Source of the DNA: Nocardia miyunensis NBRC 108239
GTDB taxonomy: Bacteria; Actinomycetota; Actinomycetes; Mycobacteriales; Mycobacteriaceae
Assembly (NCBI RefSeq): GCF_001613065.1
Contig: NZ_BDBQ01000001.1
Span: forward strand, 186,001-250,000
Direction: 5' to 3'
Length of the DNA stretch: 64,000 nucleotides
The notes under the pieces are model-generated. The model was not told the origin of the DNA, did no database searches, and saw nothing but the letters and a program-made list of their open reading frames with translations. Positions 51,575 to 60,786 of this stretch are shown here, piece by piece (the first letter of the stretch is position 1; the number at the start of each line of letters is the position of its first letter). The position numbers and the translations under genes were made by a program.

Positions 51575-53257
51575 ATGGCCTTCGTAGTGACACAAAGGTG
51601 CTGCAATGATGCGAGCTGCTTGTCGGAGTGTCCGGTCGATTGCATCCGGCCCCGGCCCGAGGATCCGGACTTCGCGACTGCGGAGATGCTCTACATCGAC
51701 CCGCAGACCTGTATCGACTGTGGCGCATGTGCCGATGCCTGCCCGGTCGACGCGATCTACTCCGAGGACGAGCTGCCCGCGGGTATGCAACGATACGCCG
51801 AGGTCAACGCCGACTATTTCGAGCGGCATCCGCTGGACGCGAAGATGATCCAACCGGCGCCTCCCGGCCGGGTAGCGAAGGAACTCGGAACTCTGCGAGT
51901 CGCCATCATCGGGGCGGGACCCGCGGCGGCCTATGCGGCAGAGGAGTTGATGCGACGCGCCGACGTCGAGGTGGAGATGATCGATCGGTTGCCGGCACCG
52001 CACGGACTGGTTCGAGCGGGCGTCGCCCCGGACCACGCGGGCACGAAAGCGATCACCACGATGTTCGAGGCGACGGCTCGGCACGGCGGCTTCCGATATC
52101 TGCTCAATGTCGAAGCGGGCAAACATATTTCGCATGCGGAGTTGATGGAATACCACCACGGCGTGATCTACGCGGTAGGCGCGGCGGCCGATCGCAGTCT
52201 CGGTATCCCCGGCGAATCGCTACCCGGCAGCCATTCCGCCGGTGAGTTCGTGGCCTGGTACAACGGACATCCCGATTACGCGGACCGCGTATACGACCTG
52301 TCGGGTGAACGCGCTGTCATCGTCGGAAACGGCAATGTGGCCATCGATATCGCACGCGTGCTCACACTCGACCCGGATGAGCTCGCCCGGACCGATATCG
52401 CCGATCACGCGCTGGCGGCCCTGCGCGACAGCAAGATCCGCGAGGTGGTCCTGTTGGGGCGGCGCGGCCCGGTCCAGGCCGCCTATACCTCACCGGAATT
52501 CCTTGCCCTGCAGCGGTTACCGGGGGTGGACGTAATAATCGACGAGTCCGAACTCGAGCTCGACCCGGCCAGCCGGGCGGCACTGGACGATCCGTACACC
52601 GAGCCGTCGACGCACCTCAAGGTCGAGCTTGCCCGCGAGTACTCACAGCGACCACAGGATCCCGACCGCAAACGAATCGTGTTCCGGTATCTCGTTTCGC
52701 CCGTGGAGGTGCTGGGCACCGATCGGGTCGGCGGGCTCACGATCGTGCGCAACGAACTCACCGAGTCCGGTGGTGATCTCGTCCCCCAACCGACAGATCG
52801 CACCGAAACGATCGCGACGTCACTGCTGCTGCGCTCGGTCGGATACCGCGGGCAACCGGTACCGGACCTGCCGTTCGACGAGTCCCGGCATATCGTGCCG
52901 AATGAGCGGGGGCGAGTGACAGCCGCCGACGGAACGCCCATGACCGGCGTATACGTAACCGGCTGGATCAAACGCGGTCCGCGCGGGGTGATCGGAACCA
53001 ACAAGGCCTGCGCTCAGGAAACCGTGGCCGGTCTGCTGGACGATTTCGCCGCAGGCAAGCTGCCGGCGCCCCGGCACGACCGGCGGACCCTGCACGCACT
53101 GCTGGCCGTGCGTCAGCCCGATCTCATCGACGGCAGCGGCTGGCGAGCCATCGATGCCGCTGAACGCGAGCGTGGCAAACAGAACGGCCGCCCCCGAGTC
53201 AAATTCGTCTCGGTCGCGGATATGCTGGCCGCATCTCGAGGCCGCCTACCTGCATGA
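51575..53257 (+). CDS. fprB: Ferredoxin-fused NADPH-ferredoxin reductase, FprB type
   Basis: A 560-residue fusion. Residues 1-60 are a seven-iron ferredoxin (CCNDASCLSECPVDCIRP and CIDCGACADACP), and from about 107 an adrenodoxin-reductase-like flavoprotein follows (VAIIGAGPAAAYAAEEL for FAD, VIVGNGNVAIDIARVL for NADPH, TGWIKRGPRGVIGTNK near the end). It moves electrons from NADPH to ferredoxins and could serve the three P450s here, which have ferredoxins but no reductase next to them. ATG follows GAGGACC; a TACAAT box is at 51457. Confidence 0.92.
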   Translation: MAFVVTQRCCNDASCLSECPVDCIRPRPEDPDFATAEMLYIDPQTCIDCGACADACPVDAIYSEDELPAGMQRYAEVNADYFERHPLDAKMIQPAPPGRVAKELGTLRVAIIGAGPAAAYAAEELMRRADVEVEMIDRLPAPHGLVRAGVAPDHAGTKAITTMFEATARHGGFRYLLNVEAGKHISHAELMEYHHGVIYAVGAAADRSLGIPGESLPGSHSAGEFVAWYNGHPDYADRVYDLSGERAVIVGNGNVAIDIARVLTLDPDELARTDIADHALAALRDSKIREVVLLGRRGPVQAAYTSPEFLALQRLPGVDVIIDESELELDPASRAALDDPYTEPSTHLKVELAREYSQRPQDPDRKRIVFRYLVSPVEVLGTDRVGGLTIVRNELTESGGDLVPQPTDRTETIATSLLLRSVGYRGQPVPDLPFDESRHIVPNERGRVTAADGTPMTGVYVTGWIKRGPRGVIGTNKACAQETVAGLLDDFAAGKLPAPRHDRRTLHALLAVRQPDLIDGSGWRAIDAAERERGKQNGRPRVKFVSVADMLAASRGRLPA

Positions 53258-53526
53258 ACCCAGATCGCGCCCACCGGACGAGCTTGCAGGCGACGGGCGC
53301 CAACCGGCACGATCGGGTTATCGGGATGCCCGATATCGCGGCCACGGCCGAGCCGAGCATCCAGTTGTAGACCGCGACGCGATCAGGCGCGATATCGCGG
53401 ACGAAGGCGCTCTGCTCGGTCTCGGCGCAAGCGAGAGCCACCGGGCCGAACTTCGTGCGCTTGCTGACCGGTCCGTGCCGGACCGGCGCTTTACCGCGCT
53501 GTCGGCTCAACTGATCCCACATGGCA
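53258..53526. other. Intergenic stretch without a recognisable gene
   Basis: Open frames on both strands run through this stretch, but no family resemblance or start is convincing. It separates FprB from the double ACAD and ends in the inverted repeat at 53527. Confidence 0.35.
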
Positions 53527-53544
53527 TAATCAATTATATGATTA
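53527..53544. promoter_or_regulatory. Operator candidate TAATCA-ATTATA-TGATTA before the double ACAD
   Basis: Perfect 6-base arms around ATTATA, 31 bases upstream of GTG 53576, in an AT-rich island of otherwise GC-rich DNA. The position suggests a repressor site overlapping the promoter. Confidence 0.5.
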
Positions 53545-53575
53545 AGTTCTTCGTGTGCGCCGGAGGGGACAACCT

Positions 53576-55837
53576 GTGATCAATTCGTCTGTAGTCGTTG
53601 CCGACACCGAAGAGCAGCAGTCGCTTGTCGAAACAATCGGTCAGCTGCTCGGCCGCCATTGGGGTCCCGGTTCCGCGCACAAGCTCGTCCAGGACCCCGA
53701 GCGGGTCAGCGAGGTTCCGCTGTGGTCGGAGCTCGCGGAGATGGGCGTGGCTGGACTGCCGGTCCCCGAATCCCGGGGCGGATCCGGTGGCAGTTGGGCA
53801 GATTTCGCGGTGGCCGCCGAAGCGCTCGGTGCTGTCGTGGCGCCGGTGCCGGTCATCGCGGTGGCGGGTGCGCTCGGCGCGCTGAGTTCACCGAACGTCG
53901 CGGGCGACGAACTGCTGGCGCGGGTCGCCTCGGGCCGAAGCGTCCCGGCCGTCGCGTGGACCGAGCACACCGGAATGCCCGCAGTCGCGGGACGATTCGA
54001 TGCCGTCGCCGGTGACAGCGCGGACCGGGTTCTGGTGTCCGGCTCAGCCGAGTTGATCCTGACTCCGGAAGCCGACGTCGTCATCCTGCTCGCCGACGGC
54101 GAAGCCGGGCCGCTGCTGGTCGCGGTGTCCACGTCCGACTCACAGGCGGTGCGCATAGAGCGGACGCAGAGCCTCGACCTGCTGCGGCCGCTCGGTGCCC
54201 TGACCGCGCAACGGGCAGTCGCTACCGTCCTGGCCGCCGGCGACGATGCGGTGGCGGCGATGCGGCGCAGTCTGGTCACCGCGGGACTGACCCTGGCGAG
54301 CGAATCGATCGGCGTTGCGAGCCACTGTCTGTGGGCCGCAGTCGATTACGCTGCTGTACGCGAACAATTCGGCAAGCCGATCGGCGCGTTGCAGGCCGTC
54401 AAGCACAAGTGTGCCGACATGCTGGCGCACGTCGAACTGGCGCGAGCCACCGCCCGAGAGGTCGCCGAGTTGCTGGATTCCGGCGCGGGCGCCGCTGCCC
54501 TGGATCGGGCAGTCGCCCTGGCGCTGCTCGAATCCATCACGGCCGCACAGCACGTCACCGCGGACTACATCCAGGTTCTGGCCGGGGTCGGCTTCACCTG
54601 GGAGCACGAAGCGCACCTCTACTATCGCCGGGCCGGGGCCTCGGCCCCGCTGTTCGGCGGTGCGAGCGCCGCCCGCGAGTGCCTGGACCCCACGCGGCAC
54701 GCCGCCGCGTCGACCGTGGCCACCGAGGTCGCCCCCGGCAGCCCCGCCGCCGAGCTCGCGGCCGCCGTCGCAACCTTGCTGCCGCTGCATCATGCCCGAT
54801 GGGGCGCCGACGATTCCTTCCCCGCCCGGCTGTCCTGGCAGCAGCGGCTGCACGAGGCGGGCTGGATCGCACCGCACTGGCCGAAGGAATTCGGCGGACG
54901 TGGGCTCTCGATCGTCGATCAGGTCGCCTGCGACCAGGTACTGGCCGGCTCACGCGCGCCGATGCTGGCCGGAGTCCTGGGTGTGAACAACGTTGCCCCG
55001 ACCCTGATGCACTACGGCACCGCGGAGCAGCGCGAACACCTGGCCGCCATCCAGGCCGGCACCGAAGTGTGGTGTCAGGGCTTCTCCGAGCCCGGCTCGG
55101 GTAGTGATCTCGCGAGTCTGCGCACCCGGGCAGTGCTCGACGGCGACGAATTCATCGTCAACGGCCAGAAGATCTGGACCTCGGAGGGTATGGAAGGCAC
55201 GCACTGCCTGCTGCTGGTGCGCACCGACCCGCAGGCGCCCCCGCACAAGGGGATCTCGGCCCTGCTGGTCCCGATGGACACCGCCGGAATCACCCGCCGC
55301 CCGATCACCCAGATCACCGGTGAAGGCGGATTCGCCGAGGTGTTCTTCGACGACGTCCGTGTGCCGCGAAGTGCACTGCTGGGCCCGTTGCACGAGGGGT
55401 GGAAGGTAACAATGACGACACTCGGCTTCGAACGCGCCGGGGTGATCATGATGGCCGGACGTCTCGAACAGACCGTCCTCGATCTGGTCACCACCCTGAC
55501 CGACCACGACCTGGCCGCGCATGCCCGCGCCGAACTCACCGACCGGCTCAGCGAGGCGCGCGCGGTCGGACTCCTGGGCAAACGCGCGCTGGGCCGGATC
55601 GCCGCCGGTGGTGCACCGGGCGCCGAACATTCTGTGATCAAACTGGTCTGGAGTACGACAATGCAGGCGATCGGCGACACCCACCTGCGGGTGCTCGGTC
55701 CCGCCGCGATCACCTCCGCGACCGGCGCCGCCGCACAGCGCGACTACCTGATGTCGCGCTCGGCCACGATCGCCGGCGGCACCACCGAGATCATGCGCAA
55801 CATCCTCGCCGAGCGAGTGCTCGGCATGCCGAAGTAG
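53576..55837 (+). CDS. Double-length acyl-CoA dehydrogenase (two fused ACAD units, FadE34-like)
   Basis: A 753-residue protein made of two ACAD units. The N-half ends with GVGFTWEHEAHLYYRR near residue 350 and lacks a helix-G Glu (RRSLVTAGLTLASESIG), like the small partner subunits. The C-half (from about 400) has WCQGFSEPGSGSDLASLRTR, VNGQKIWTS, GFERAGVIMM with the likely catalytic Glu, and IAGGTTEIMRNILAERVLGMP. So one chain contains the inactive plus active pair that elsewhere in this window are separate genes. GTG start follows GGAGGGGACAACCT. Upstream operator at 53527. Confidence 0.9.
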   Translation: MINSSVVVADTEEQQSLVETIGQLLGRHWGPGSAHKLVQDPERVSEVPLWSELAEMGVAGLPVPESRGGSGGSWADFAVAAEALGAVVAPVPVIAVAGALGALSSPNVAGDELLARVASGRSVPAVAWTEHTGMPAVAGRFDAVAGDSADRVLVSGSAELILTPEADVVILLADGEAGPLLVAVSTSDSQAVRIERTQSLDLLRPLGALTAQRAVATVLAAGDDAVAAMRRSLVTAGLTLASESIGVASHCLWAAVDYAAVREQFGKPIGALQAVKHKCADMLAHVELARATAREVAELLDSGAGAAALDRAVALALLESITAAQHVTADYIQVLAGVGFTWEHEAHLYYRRAGASAPLFGGASAARECLDPTRHAAASTVATEVAPGSPAAELAAAVATLLPLHHARWGADDSFPARLSWQQRLHEAGWIAPHWPKEFGGRGLSIVDQVACDQVLAGSRAPMLAGVLGVNNVAPTLMHYGTAEQREHLAAIQAGTEVWCQGFSEPGSGSDLASLRTRAVLDGDEFIVNGQKIWTSEGMEGTHCLLLVRTDPQAPPHKGISALLVPMDTAGITRRPITQITGEGGFAEVFFDDVRVPRSALLGPLHEGWKVTMTTLGFERAGVIMMAGRLEQTVLDLVTTLTDHDLAAHARAELTDRLSEARAVGLLGKRALGRIAAGGAPGAEHSVIKLVWSTTMQAIGDTHLRVLGPAAITSATGAAAQRDYLMSRSATIAGGTTEIMRNILAERVLGMPK

Positions 55838-55884
55838 GTACGTACACAACACCTGCGGAACGTCAGCACGAACAAGGAGAAGCG

Positions 55885-56976
55885 GTGTCCGATCGGTTGA
55901 GAGTCGGGATAATCGGCGTCGGATGGGGCGTGCACGTGCAGGTACCCGCGTTCCGGGCGGTCCCGGAATTCGAGGTGGTGGCGTTGTGCGCCCGAACCGG
56001 CGCCAGCGTCGAAAAGGCCGGCGGCCGTACCGGAATCACGGATCTGAGCACCGATTGGCCCGCCTTCGTCCGGCGTCCCGACCTCGATGTCATCTCCATC
56101 GCGACGCCGACGGTAGCCCACCACGATCAGGTCCTCGCCGCGGTCGAGGCGGGAAAGCATGTGCTGTGCGAGAAACCGCTGGCGCTCACCGACGACGACG
56201 CGCGCGATATGCTCACCCGCGCCGAGGACAAGGGTGTGGCCCACGCGGTGTGTTTCGAGGACCGCTGGTCACCGGAGAAGTACGCGGCGCGCGAACTGAT
56301 CTCCGCCGGCCACCTCGGCACACCGTATTCCGCGCGGGTGAGCGCCCGGGTCGACTATTGGCATCCAGCCCATCCACTGCAATCGGAATGGATGTATCGC
56401 AGCGCCGACGGTGGCGGTTACCTGCTCGGCCTGGGCGCCCACGACCTCGACTACCTGTGCTGGTTGTTCGGGGACCCGCGCGCGGTGTGCGCCGACGTGC
56501 GTACCACCGTGCCGACCCGGCAGCGCCCGGACGGCACCTTGCTCGAGATCGACGCCGACGACACCGCATCGCTGCTGATTCGTTTCGAGTCAGGGGTCGT
56601 GGCCACCCACACGCTGACCGCGATGGGCCTGCACGCGGGGGCGTCCTACCACCTCGACATCACCGGCAGCGCCGGTGCTGTAGCCATCGAGGGCACACTG
56701 TTCGAACGCACCCTGCTGGCCGGTACCGCCGAGGAGCCCGGACTGATCACCTCACCCGGCTCATCCCGCATCCCACGCTCCGGTGCCCTGTCCTTCGAGG
56801 GCGGAGCGCGCAACGGAGCGGCGCGGCAACTGGCGCTGCTGCTCGAAGATTGGCTTCCGGCCTTCGACGGAAAGCCGACCCCCGAAGTACCCGGTCTCGC
56901 GGACGGACTGCGGGTCCAGCGCATCGTCACCGCCGCGCGCCGGAGCTCGGCGGGTGCGGGATGGGTCGAATTGTGA
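55885..56976 (+). CDS. Gfo/Idh/MocA-family NAD(P)-dependent oxidoreductase
   Basis: A 363-residue oxidoreductase with N-terminal Rossmann motif VGIIGVGWGVHVQVPAF, the family signature AGKHVLCEKPLALT (catalytic Lys in EKP), and the C-terminal beta-sheet domain (GGGYLLGLGAHDLDYLCWLF, with the usual Asp-His). It oxidises or reduces hydroxyl groups of sugars, inositols or related rings; substrate is unknown. GTG 55885 follows CAAGGAGAAGC. It is 47 bases after the double ACAD and probably co-transcribed. Confidence 0.87.
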   Translation: MSDRLRVGIIGVGWGVHVQVPAFRAVPEFEVVALCARTGASVEKAGGRTGITDLSTDWPAFVRRPDLDVISIATPTVAHHDQVLAAVEAGKHVLCEKPLALTDDDARDMLTRAEDKGVAHAVCFEDRWSPEKYAARELISAGHLGTPYSARVSARVDYWHPAHPLQSEWMYRSADGGGYLLGLGAHDLDYLCWLFGDPRAVCADVRTTVPTRQRPDGTLLEIDADDTASLLIRFESGVVATHTLTAMGLHAGASYHLDITGSAGAVAIEGTLFERTLLAGTAEEPGLITSPGSSRIPRSGALSFEGGARNGAARQLALLLEDWLPAFDGKPTPEVPGLADGLRVQRIVTAARRSSAGAGWVEL

Positions 56977-57356
56977 ACGGGGACTGCGCTATCCGGAATC
57001 ACGGCAGCCGGAAGTAGACACTTTCCGCTCGGCGGCCGGATCCGCCGAGATGTGCGTCGGTGAACTGGGCAACTGCCACCAGCCGTGTCGCACCGACCTC
57101 GGTGATGACATACGGAATCAGCGACGGATGCGTCACCTCCGGGGCCGCTGATGTGCCGGACGTTCCTGTTCCGACACTGGTAGCTATCCAATTCCGCTGT
57201 GGTGCAACCAAATTCGTGAACCATCCGACAGATGATGTCCGGCGGCGGGGCCGCCGCACACACGGCGGCCTGCAACCTGCGAGAGGTCTCGGCCAGTTCG
57301 GCGTATTCCGATGTCGTGCGCTCGGATATAGGGAGCTGCGAAACCATCAGCGGCTC
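56977..57356. other. Stretch without an intact gene at the left edge of the second graveyard
   Basis: A minus-strand open frame (56999-57259) ends IPYVITEVGATRLVAVAQF, which looks protein-like but matches no family I recognise, and it has no start with a ribosome site. It may be debris of an adjacent lost gene. Confidence 0.3.
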
Positions 57357-57661
57357 TTATCGATTCGGCTCGAGCAGCCGGTCGGCGATCATCGAGACGT
57401 CGGCCCGGAAGTCATCCACGACCTGGCCGAGCACACTCAGCCCGGCGCCACCGAACCGCTCCGGTATCTGCAGCGCCCACAAGCCGAGCCGACGGGCCTT
57501 GTCCTGCAAGGTAATCAGCTGCTCGCGGGGCAACCCGGCGACATCGTGCGGCAGCCGTTGTTCGAGAGGATGTACCTCGGTCCGCATGAATCCACGCACG
57601 GTGTCGCGCAGCAGCCGGAACTCCTCGGGCAGCTCCCAGGCGCCGGTCAGCCGGGCATCAG
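57357..57661 (-). pseudogene. Acyl-CoA dehydrogenase N-terminal remnant
   Basis: ELPEEFRLLRDTVRGFMRTE, VHPLEQRLPHDVAGLPREQL, LGLWALQIPERFGGAGLSVL is the N-terminal helical domain of an ACAD. After GQVV the frame runs into unrelated residues and stops at 57357; no start codon remains and the FAD and catalytic parts are missing. Confidence 0.75.
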
Positions 57662-57765
57662 ATCCAGTCGGCCGGCAGGTTGCCCGGTGATCCCCCGGAG
57701 GGGTTGTACCGCACCGTCGGTCGCCCGCAATCCGGCGGCGCGGCGCACCGCTACCGGTCGGCGCA

Positions 57766-57858
57766 ATCGGACGGGTGCGCATCAAGAGCGGCTGTTCGAT
57801 GCGCGGCTACTGGAACGCCCCGGAGCCGACCGCCTCGGCATTCGACGACCAGGGCCAG
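57766..57858 (+). pseudogene. Acyl-CoA synthetase fragment
   Basis: A 31-codon piece, VRIKSGCSMRGYWNAPEPTA then SAFDDQGQ, matches the region of ANL ligases just before the TGD motif. Flanking frames show no further similarity. It is debris of a ligase between the ACAD and ferredoxin remnants. Confidence 0.55.
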
Positions 57859-57915
57859 CGGCGATCACGGGCAATTCGACGCCGACAATCCGCTACCGCC
57901 GAGAAGGAACACACC

Positions 57916-58115
57916 ATGAGCACCCGCTAGCGCATTCACATCGATCTCGGCCGGCGCGAAGGACACGGCCAGTGCGCGGCCGTGGCACCGCAACCCTACG
58001 AACTCGACGACGACGGATTCGCGCTCCGCGCCGATCTCGACGTCGCGCCCGAACTCGTCGACGAGGCCTGTTCCGGGCTCACGGCCTGCCCAATGAGCGC
58101 CGGCCGTTACCGATG
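57916..58115 (+). pseudogene. Ferredoxin gene with early stop and lost cluster cysteine
   Basis: ATG 57916 follows AAGGAACACACC, but codon 5 is TAG (57928-57930). After the stop the frame continues as a 3Fe-4S ferredoxin: IHIDLGRREGHGQCAAVAPQ, YELDDDGFALRADLDVAPEL and ACSGLTACPMSA. The first ligand of the usual C-x5-C is Arg (RREGHGQC), and the natural stop is gone. It is clearly dead. Confidence 0.75.
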
Positions 58116-58130
58116 TGTTCCCCTCGGCTC

Positions 58131-59054
58131 CTATCCGCCCAGGCGCAGGCCGGGCGCTCGGGTGCCGAAAATATCGGTACCCATGACGATGCCGAGTTTG
58201 TTCGCGTCCCAGCGCTTTCCATCACTCGACGCGGCCGCCGCCGAGGTCCAGCCCCGCATCAGCTGAATGGTGTCGCCCATGGCCCGGATGACCTGCCCGC
58301 TGACGTGCGCCGCCTCGGGGCTTGCCAGCCACGCGACCACCGGTGAACCCAGTGACGGGTCCTTGGGATCGAACTCGTCCTCGCCGAGTTCACCGGGCTC
58401 GATCGGCGTCCCCGCACCGGACATGGTCGCCGACATGCGCGTGCGACCGCCGGGGCTGATCGCGTTGACCGTGGCGCCGATCGAGGCCAGCTCGAGACTC
58501 AGCGTCTGGGTGAGCGCGACGATCGCCGCCTTGGCGGCGCTGTAGTTGGTTTGGCCGAAGTGACCGTGCAGCCCCGCACCGGAGGTCGTATTGATGATGC
58601 GGCCGTACACCTTCGCACCGGTGGCCTTCGATTCCTCTCGCCACTTGCGCGCCGCCGCTCGGCTGGTGAGCCAGGTGCCGCGAACGTGGACTCGCATCAC
58701 CGAGTCGAAATCATCGGCGCTCATATTCCAGATCGCGCGGTCACGGACGATACCGGCATTGTTGACCACGATATCCAATCGGCCGAGCTGGGAATACGCT
58801 CGCTCGACGAGCAGGTCGATCTGCTCCTCGTCCCCGACGTTGCTGAAATCGGAGATCGCCTTGCCCCCGCGGTCTTCGATCAGGCGCACGACCTCATCGG
58901 CTACCTTGCCGGTTCCCTCACCGGAAACCGACGTTCCCAGATCGTTGATGATCACTGTGGCGCCGTGCTTGGCCAATTCCAGGGCGTGCCCGCGCCCGAT
59001 GCCGTGTCCGGCTCCGGTCACCAACGCGACCTTTCCGTCGAGCAATCCGCTCAT
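58131..59054 (-). CDS. SDR, 3-hydroxyacyl-CoA dehydrogenase of the MFE-2 N-domain type
   Basis: A 307-residue SDR. Cofactor motif TGAGHGIGRGHALELAKHGA with acidic strand 2 end (INDLG), NNAGIVRDR, catalytic Ser in NTTSGAGLHG and Tyr/Lys in NYSAAKAA, then ISPGGRTRM. The INDLG plus C-terminal extension are typical of the dehydrogenase unit of peroxisomal multifunctional enzyme 2 and Hsd4B-like bacterial enzymes used in side-chain beta-oxidation of steroids. It ends the operon headed by the P450 at 60700, 36 bases after the chimera. Confidence 0.87.
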   Translation of the reverse strand: MSGLLDGKVALVTGAGHGIGRGHALELAKHGATVIINDLGTSVSGEGTGKVADEVVRLIEDRGGKAISDFSNVGDEEQIDLLVERAYSQLGRLDIVVNNAGIVRDRAIWNMSADDFDSVMRVHVRGTWLTSRAAARKWREESKATGAKVYGRIINTTSGAGLHGHFGQTNYSAAKAAIVALTQTLSLELASIGATVNAISPGGRTRMSATMSGAGTPIEPGELGEDEFDPKDPSLGSPVVAWLASPEAAHVSGQVIRAMGDTIQLMRGWTSAAAASSDGKRWDANKLGIVMGTDIFGTRAPGLRLGG

Positions 59055-59090
59055 CTGGGCGATCCTCTCCTCATTGTTCGGTAACGATCG

Positions 59091-59450
59091 TCATGCCTCG
59101 ATCGGCGTGAACACGACCGCGTATGTCGGGTCGACGATTTCGCGGAATGCGGCCCGCACCGGCATGCCGATACGCACGTCGGCGGGGTCGATTCCCTCGA
59201 TATTGGTCACCACTCGCGGCCCCTCGTCGAGTTCGACGACCGCAGCGATATACGGCAACCGCGATGCGAACGGCTCCAGGTCGTCGACATACACCGTGGA
59301 GAACGAGTAGACCGAGCCGGTGCCGTTCGCCTCGACCGCTTCGTCAATGCGATCGAGCTGGTCGGGGCGGATGGCATTGGCTGCCTCGGGCCGCTCGAGA
59401 GTGATCGTGAGGACGCCGCTGTCGATCTTCTGCAGGAGCGCATCGGTCAT
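59091..59450 (-). CDS. Chimeric ORF: crotonase N-terminus fused in frame to a DUF35 OB fold
   Basis: A 119-residue open frame. Residues 1-41 (MTDALLQKIDSGVLTITLER, PEAANAIRPDQLDRIDEAVE) are the start of an enoyl-CoA hydratase. Residues 42-119 (GTGSVYSFSTVYVDDLEPFA, LPYIAAVVELDEGPRVVTN, VRIGMPVRAAF) are the C-terminal OB half of a DUF35 protein, without its zinc ribbon. The join is in frame and the ATG overlaps the P450 stop (ATGA). An ancestral crotonase gene and DUF35 gene were probably fused by a deletion. It may be translated, but neither parent activity can remain complete. Confidence 0.75.
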   Translation of the reverse strand: MTDALLQKIDSGVLTITLERPEAANAIRPDQLDRIDEAVEANGTGSVYSFSTVYVDDLEPFASRLPYIAAVVELDEGPRVVTNIEGIDPADVRIGMPVRAAFREIVDPTYAVVFTPIEA

Positions 59451-60700
59451 CGGGGCGTGTACCTCACATTCAGATGTTTGATGCCGTTCACGAAATTCGA
59501 GCGCAGCAGCGTCGGTTCGCCGACGGCCTCGAGGTCGGGAAAGCGCGAATACAGGGCTTCGAATGCGATATTCAGCTCCAGCCGCGCCAAGTGCGCGCCC
59601 AGGCAGAAGTGCGGCCCAGGCGCACCGAATGCCAAGTGCGGATTCGGATTGCGGGCGATATCGAAAACATACGGGTCCTCGAACACCGCGTCGTCGCGAT
59701 TGGCCGAGGTGTACCACAGCACGACCTTGTCCCCCTCGGAGAACACTTGATCACCGAGTTGGACGCCGTCGTGGGTCACGGTGCGGCGCATGTGGATCAC
59801 CGGGCTCGCCCAACGCAGAATTTCCTCGATCGCGGTGGGTGCCGACGCGCGATAGTCGGCCATCCAATTGTCGCGCTGCTCGGGGCGCCGACTCAGGGCG
59901 TATACACCGTGCGTCAGTGCGTTGCGCGTGGTCTCGTTGCCGGCCCCGACCAGCAGGATGAAGAATTTCGCCATCTCCTGCGGGGTCAGATTGTCGCCTT
60001 CCTTCGCGGCGACCAGCATGCTGATCACATCGTCACGTGGATTGGCGATCCGTTCCTCGGACAGATTCTGCAACAGCTCGATCAGCCGTTCGCTGGCCTC
60101 GGTCACCGCACCGGCGATACCCGCGGCGGACTGGTCGGGTATGTATTCGGCGTCCGAGGCACCCAGGATCGTGTTCGTCGCCGCGAGAATATCCGCCTCG
60201 TGCTCCTGCGGAATGCCGAGCATGACGCTGATGATTCGAAGCGGAAGAAGCGCCGCGAAAGTGGCGACGAAGTCGCATTCCCCCGTGGAGGGCATCGCGT
60301 CGAGGATTTCCTGGGTGGTCGATTCGACCAGGCCGCGAATTGATTCCAGGCTCTTGTTGGTGAATCCCCGGGACACGATCTTGCGGACCCGGGAGTGTTC
60401 CGGATTGTCCATATCGATGATCGACCCCCGATACTCGCGCAACGCGCGCGGCTGGTCGAAAATCTGAGTGCCCTCCCCCGAGGCGAAATCCTCGGGTCGC
60501 CGGCTCACCTCGAGCAGATCGGCATGGCGGGTCAACGCCCAGAAACCCTTCGTCCGGTCCGGTCCACCACCGAGCGGGACGAAAGCCCGCGGGTTGTCCC
60601 GGCGCAGGGCGTCGAACCGGGCATCTCGCTCCGCCTGGTCGGTCTGTTGCCACCAGTCGAAATCGACCAGCACGTCTGCGGCCTCATTGGCTCCGATCAT
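59447..60700 (-). CDS. Cytochrome P450 (CYP125/142-like region)
   Basis: A 417-residue P450. I-helix LLVGAGNETTRN, ExxR in EEILRWASPV, haem loop FGAPGPHFCLGAHLARLE. The PHFCLGAHLARLE loop and IEEILRWASPVIHMRRT are shared with steroid 26-hydroxylase-type CYPs (CYP125/142), a family resemblance only. Two TGACA-N4-TGTCA-like sites lie upstream (60787, 60864). It heads the operon with the chimera and SDR; electrons could come from the ferredoxin at 60880. Confidence 0.92.
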   Translation of the reverse strand: MIGANEAADVLVDFDWWQQTDQAERDARFDALRRDNPRAFVPLGGGPDRTKGFWALTRHADLLEVSRRPEDFASGEGTQIFDQPRALREYRGSIIDMDNPEHSRVRKIVSRGFTNKSLESIRGLVESTTQEILDAMPSTGECDFVATFAALLPLRIISVMLGIPQEHEADILAATNTILGASDAEYIPDQSAAGIAGAVTEASERLIELLQNLSEERIANPRDDVISMLVAAKEGDNLTPQEMAKFFILLVGAGNETTRNALTHGVYALSRRPEQRDNWMADYRASAPTAIEEILRWASPVIHMRRTVTHDGVQLGDQVFSEGDKVVLWYTSANRDDAVFEDPYVFDIARNPNPHLAFGAPGPHFCLGAHLARLELNIAFEALYSRFPDLEAVGEPTLLRSNFVNGIKHLNVRYTPR

Positions 60701-60786
60701 CGGCTGTTTCCTCGCTCGTCGTCACGTCTTCGGCGGACTCCGGGCGATACCGGATCGCAGCCGAAATCCCCATCGACTTCCAATTC

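Noticed and set aside
53199..53522. Minus-strand 107-codon frame between FprB and the double ACAD
   Set aside because: It overlaps the FprB end and matches no family; start and ribosome site are unconvincing.
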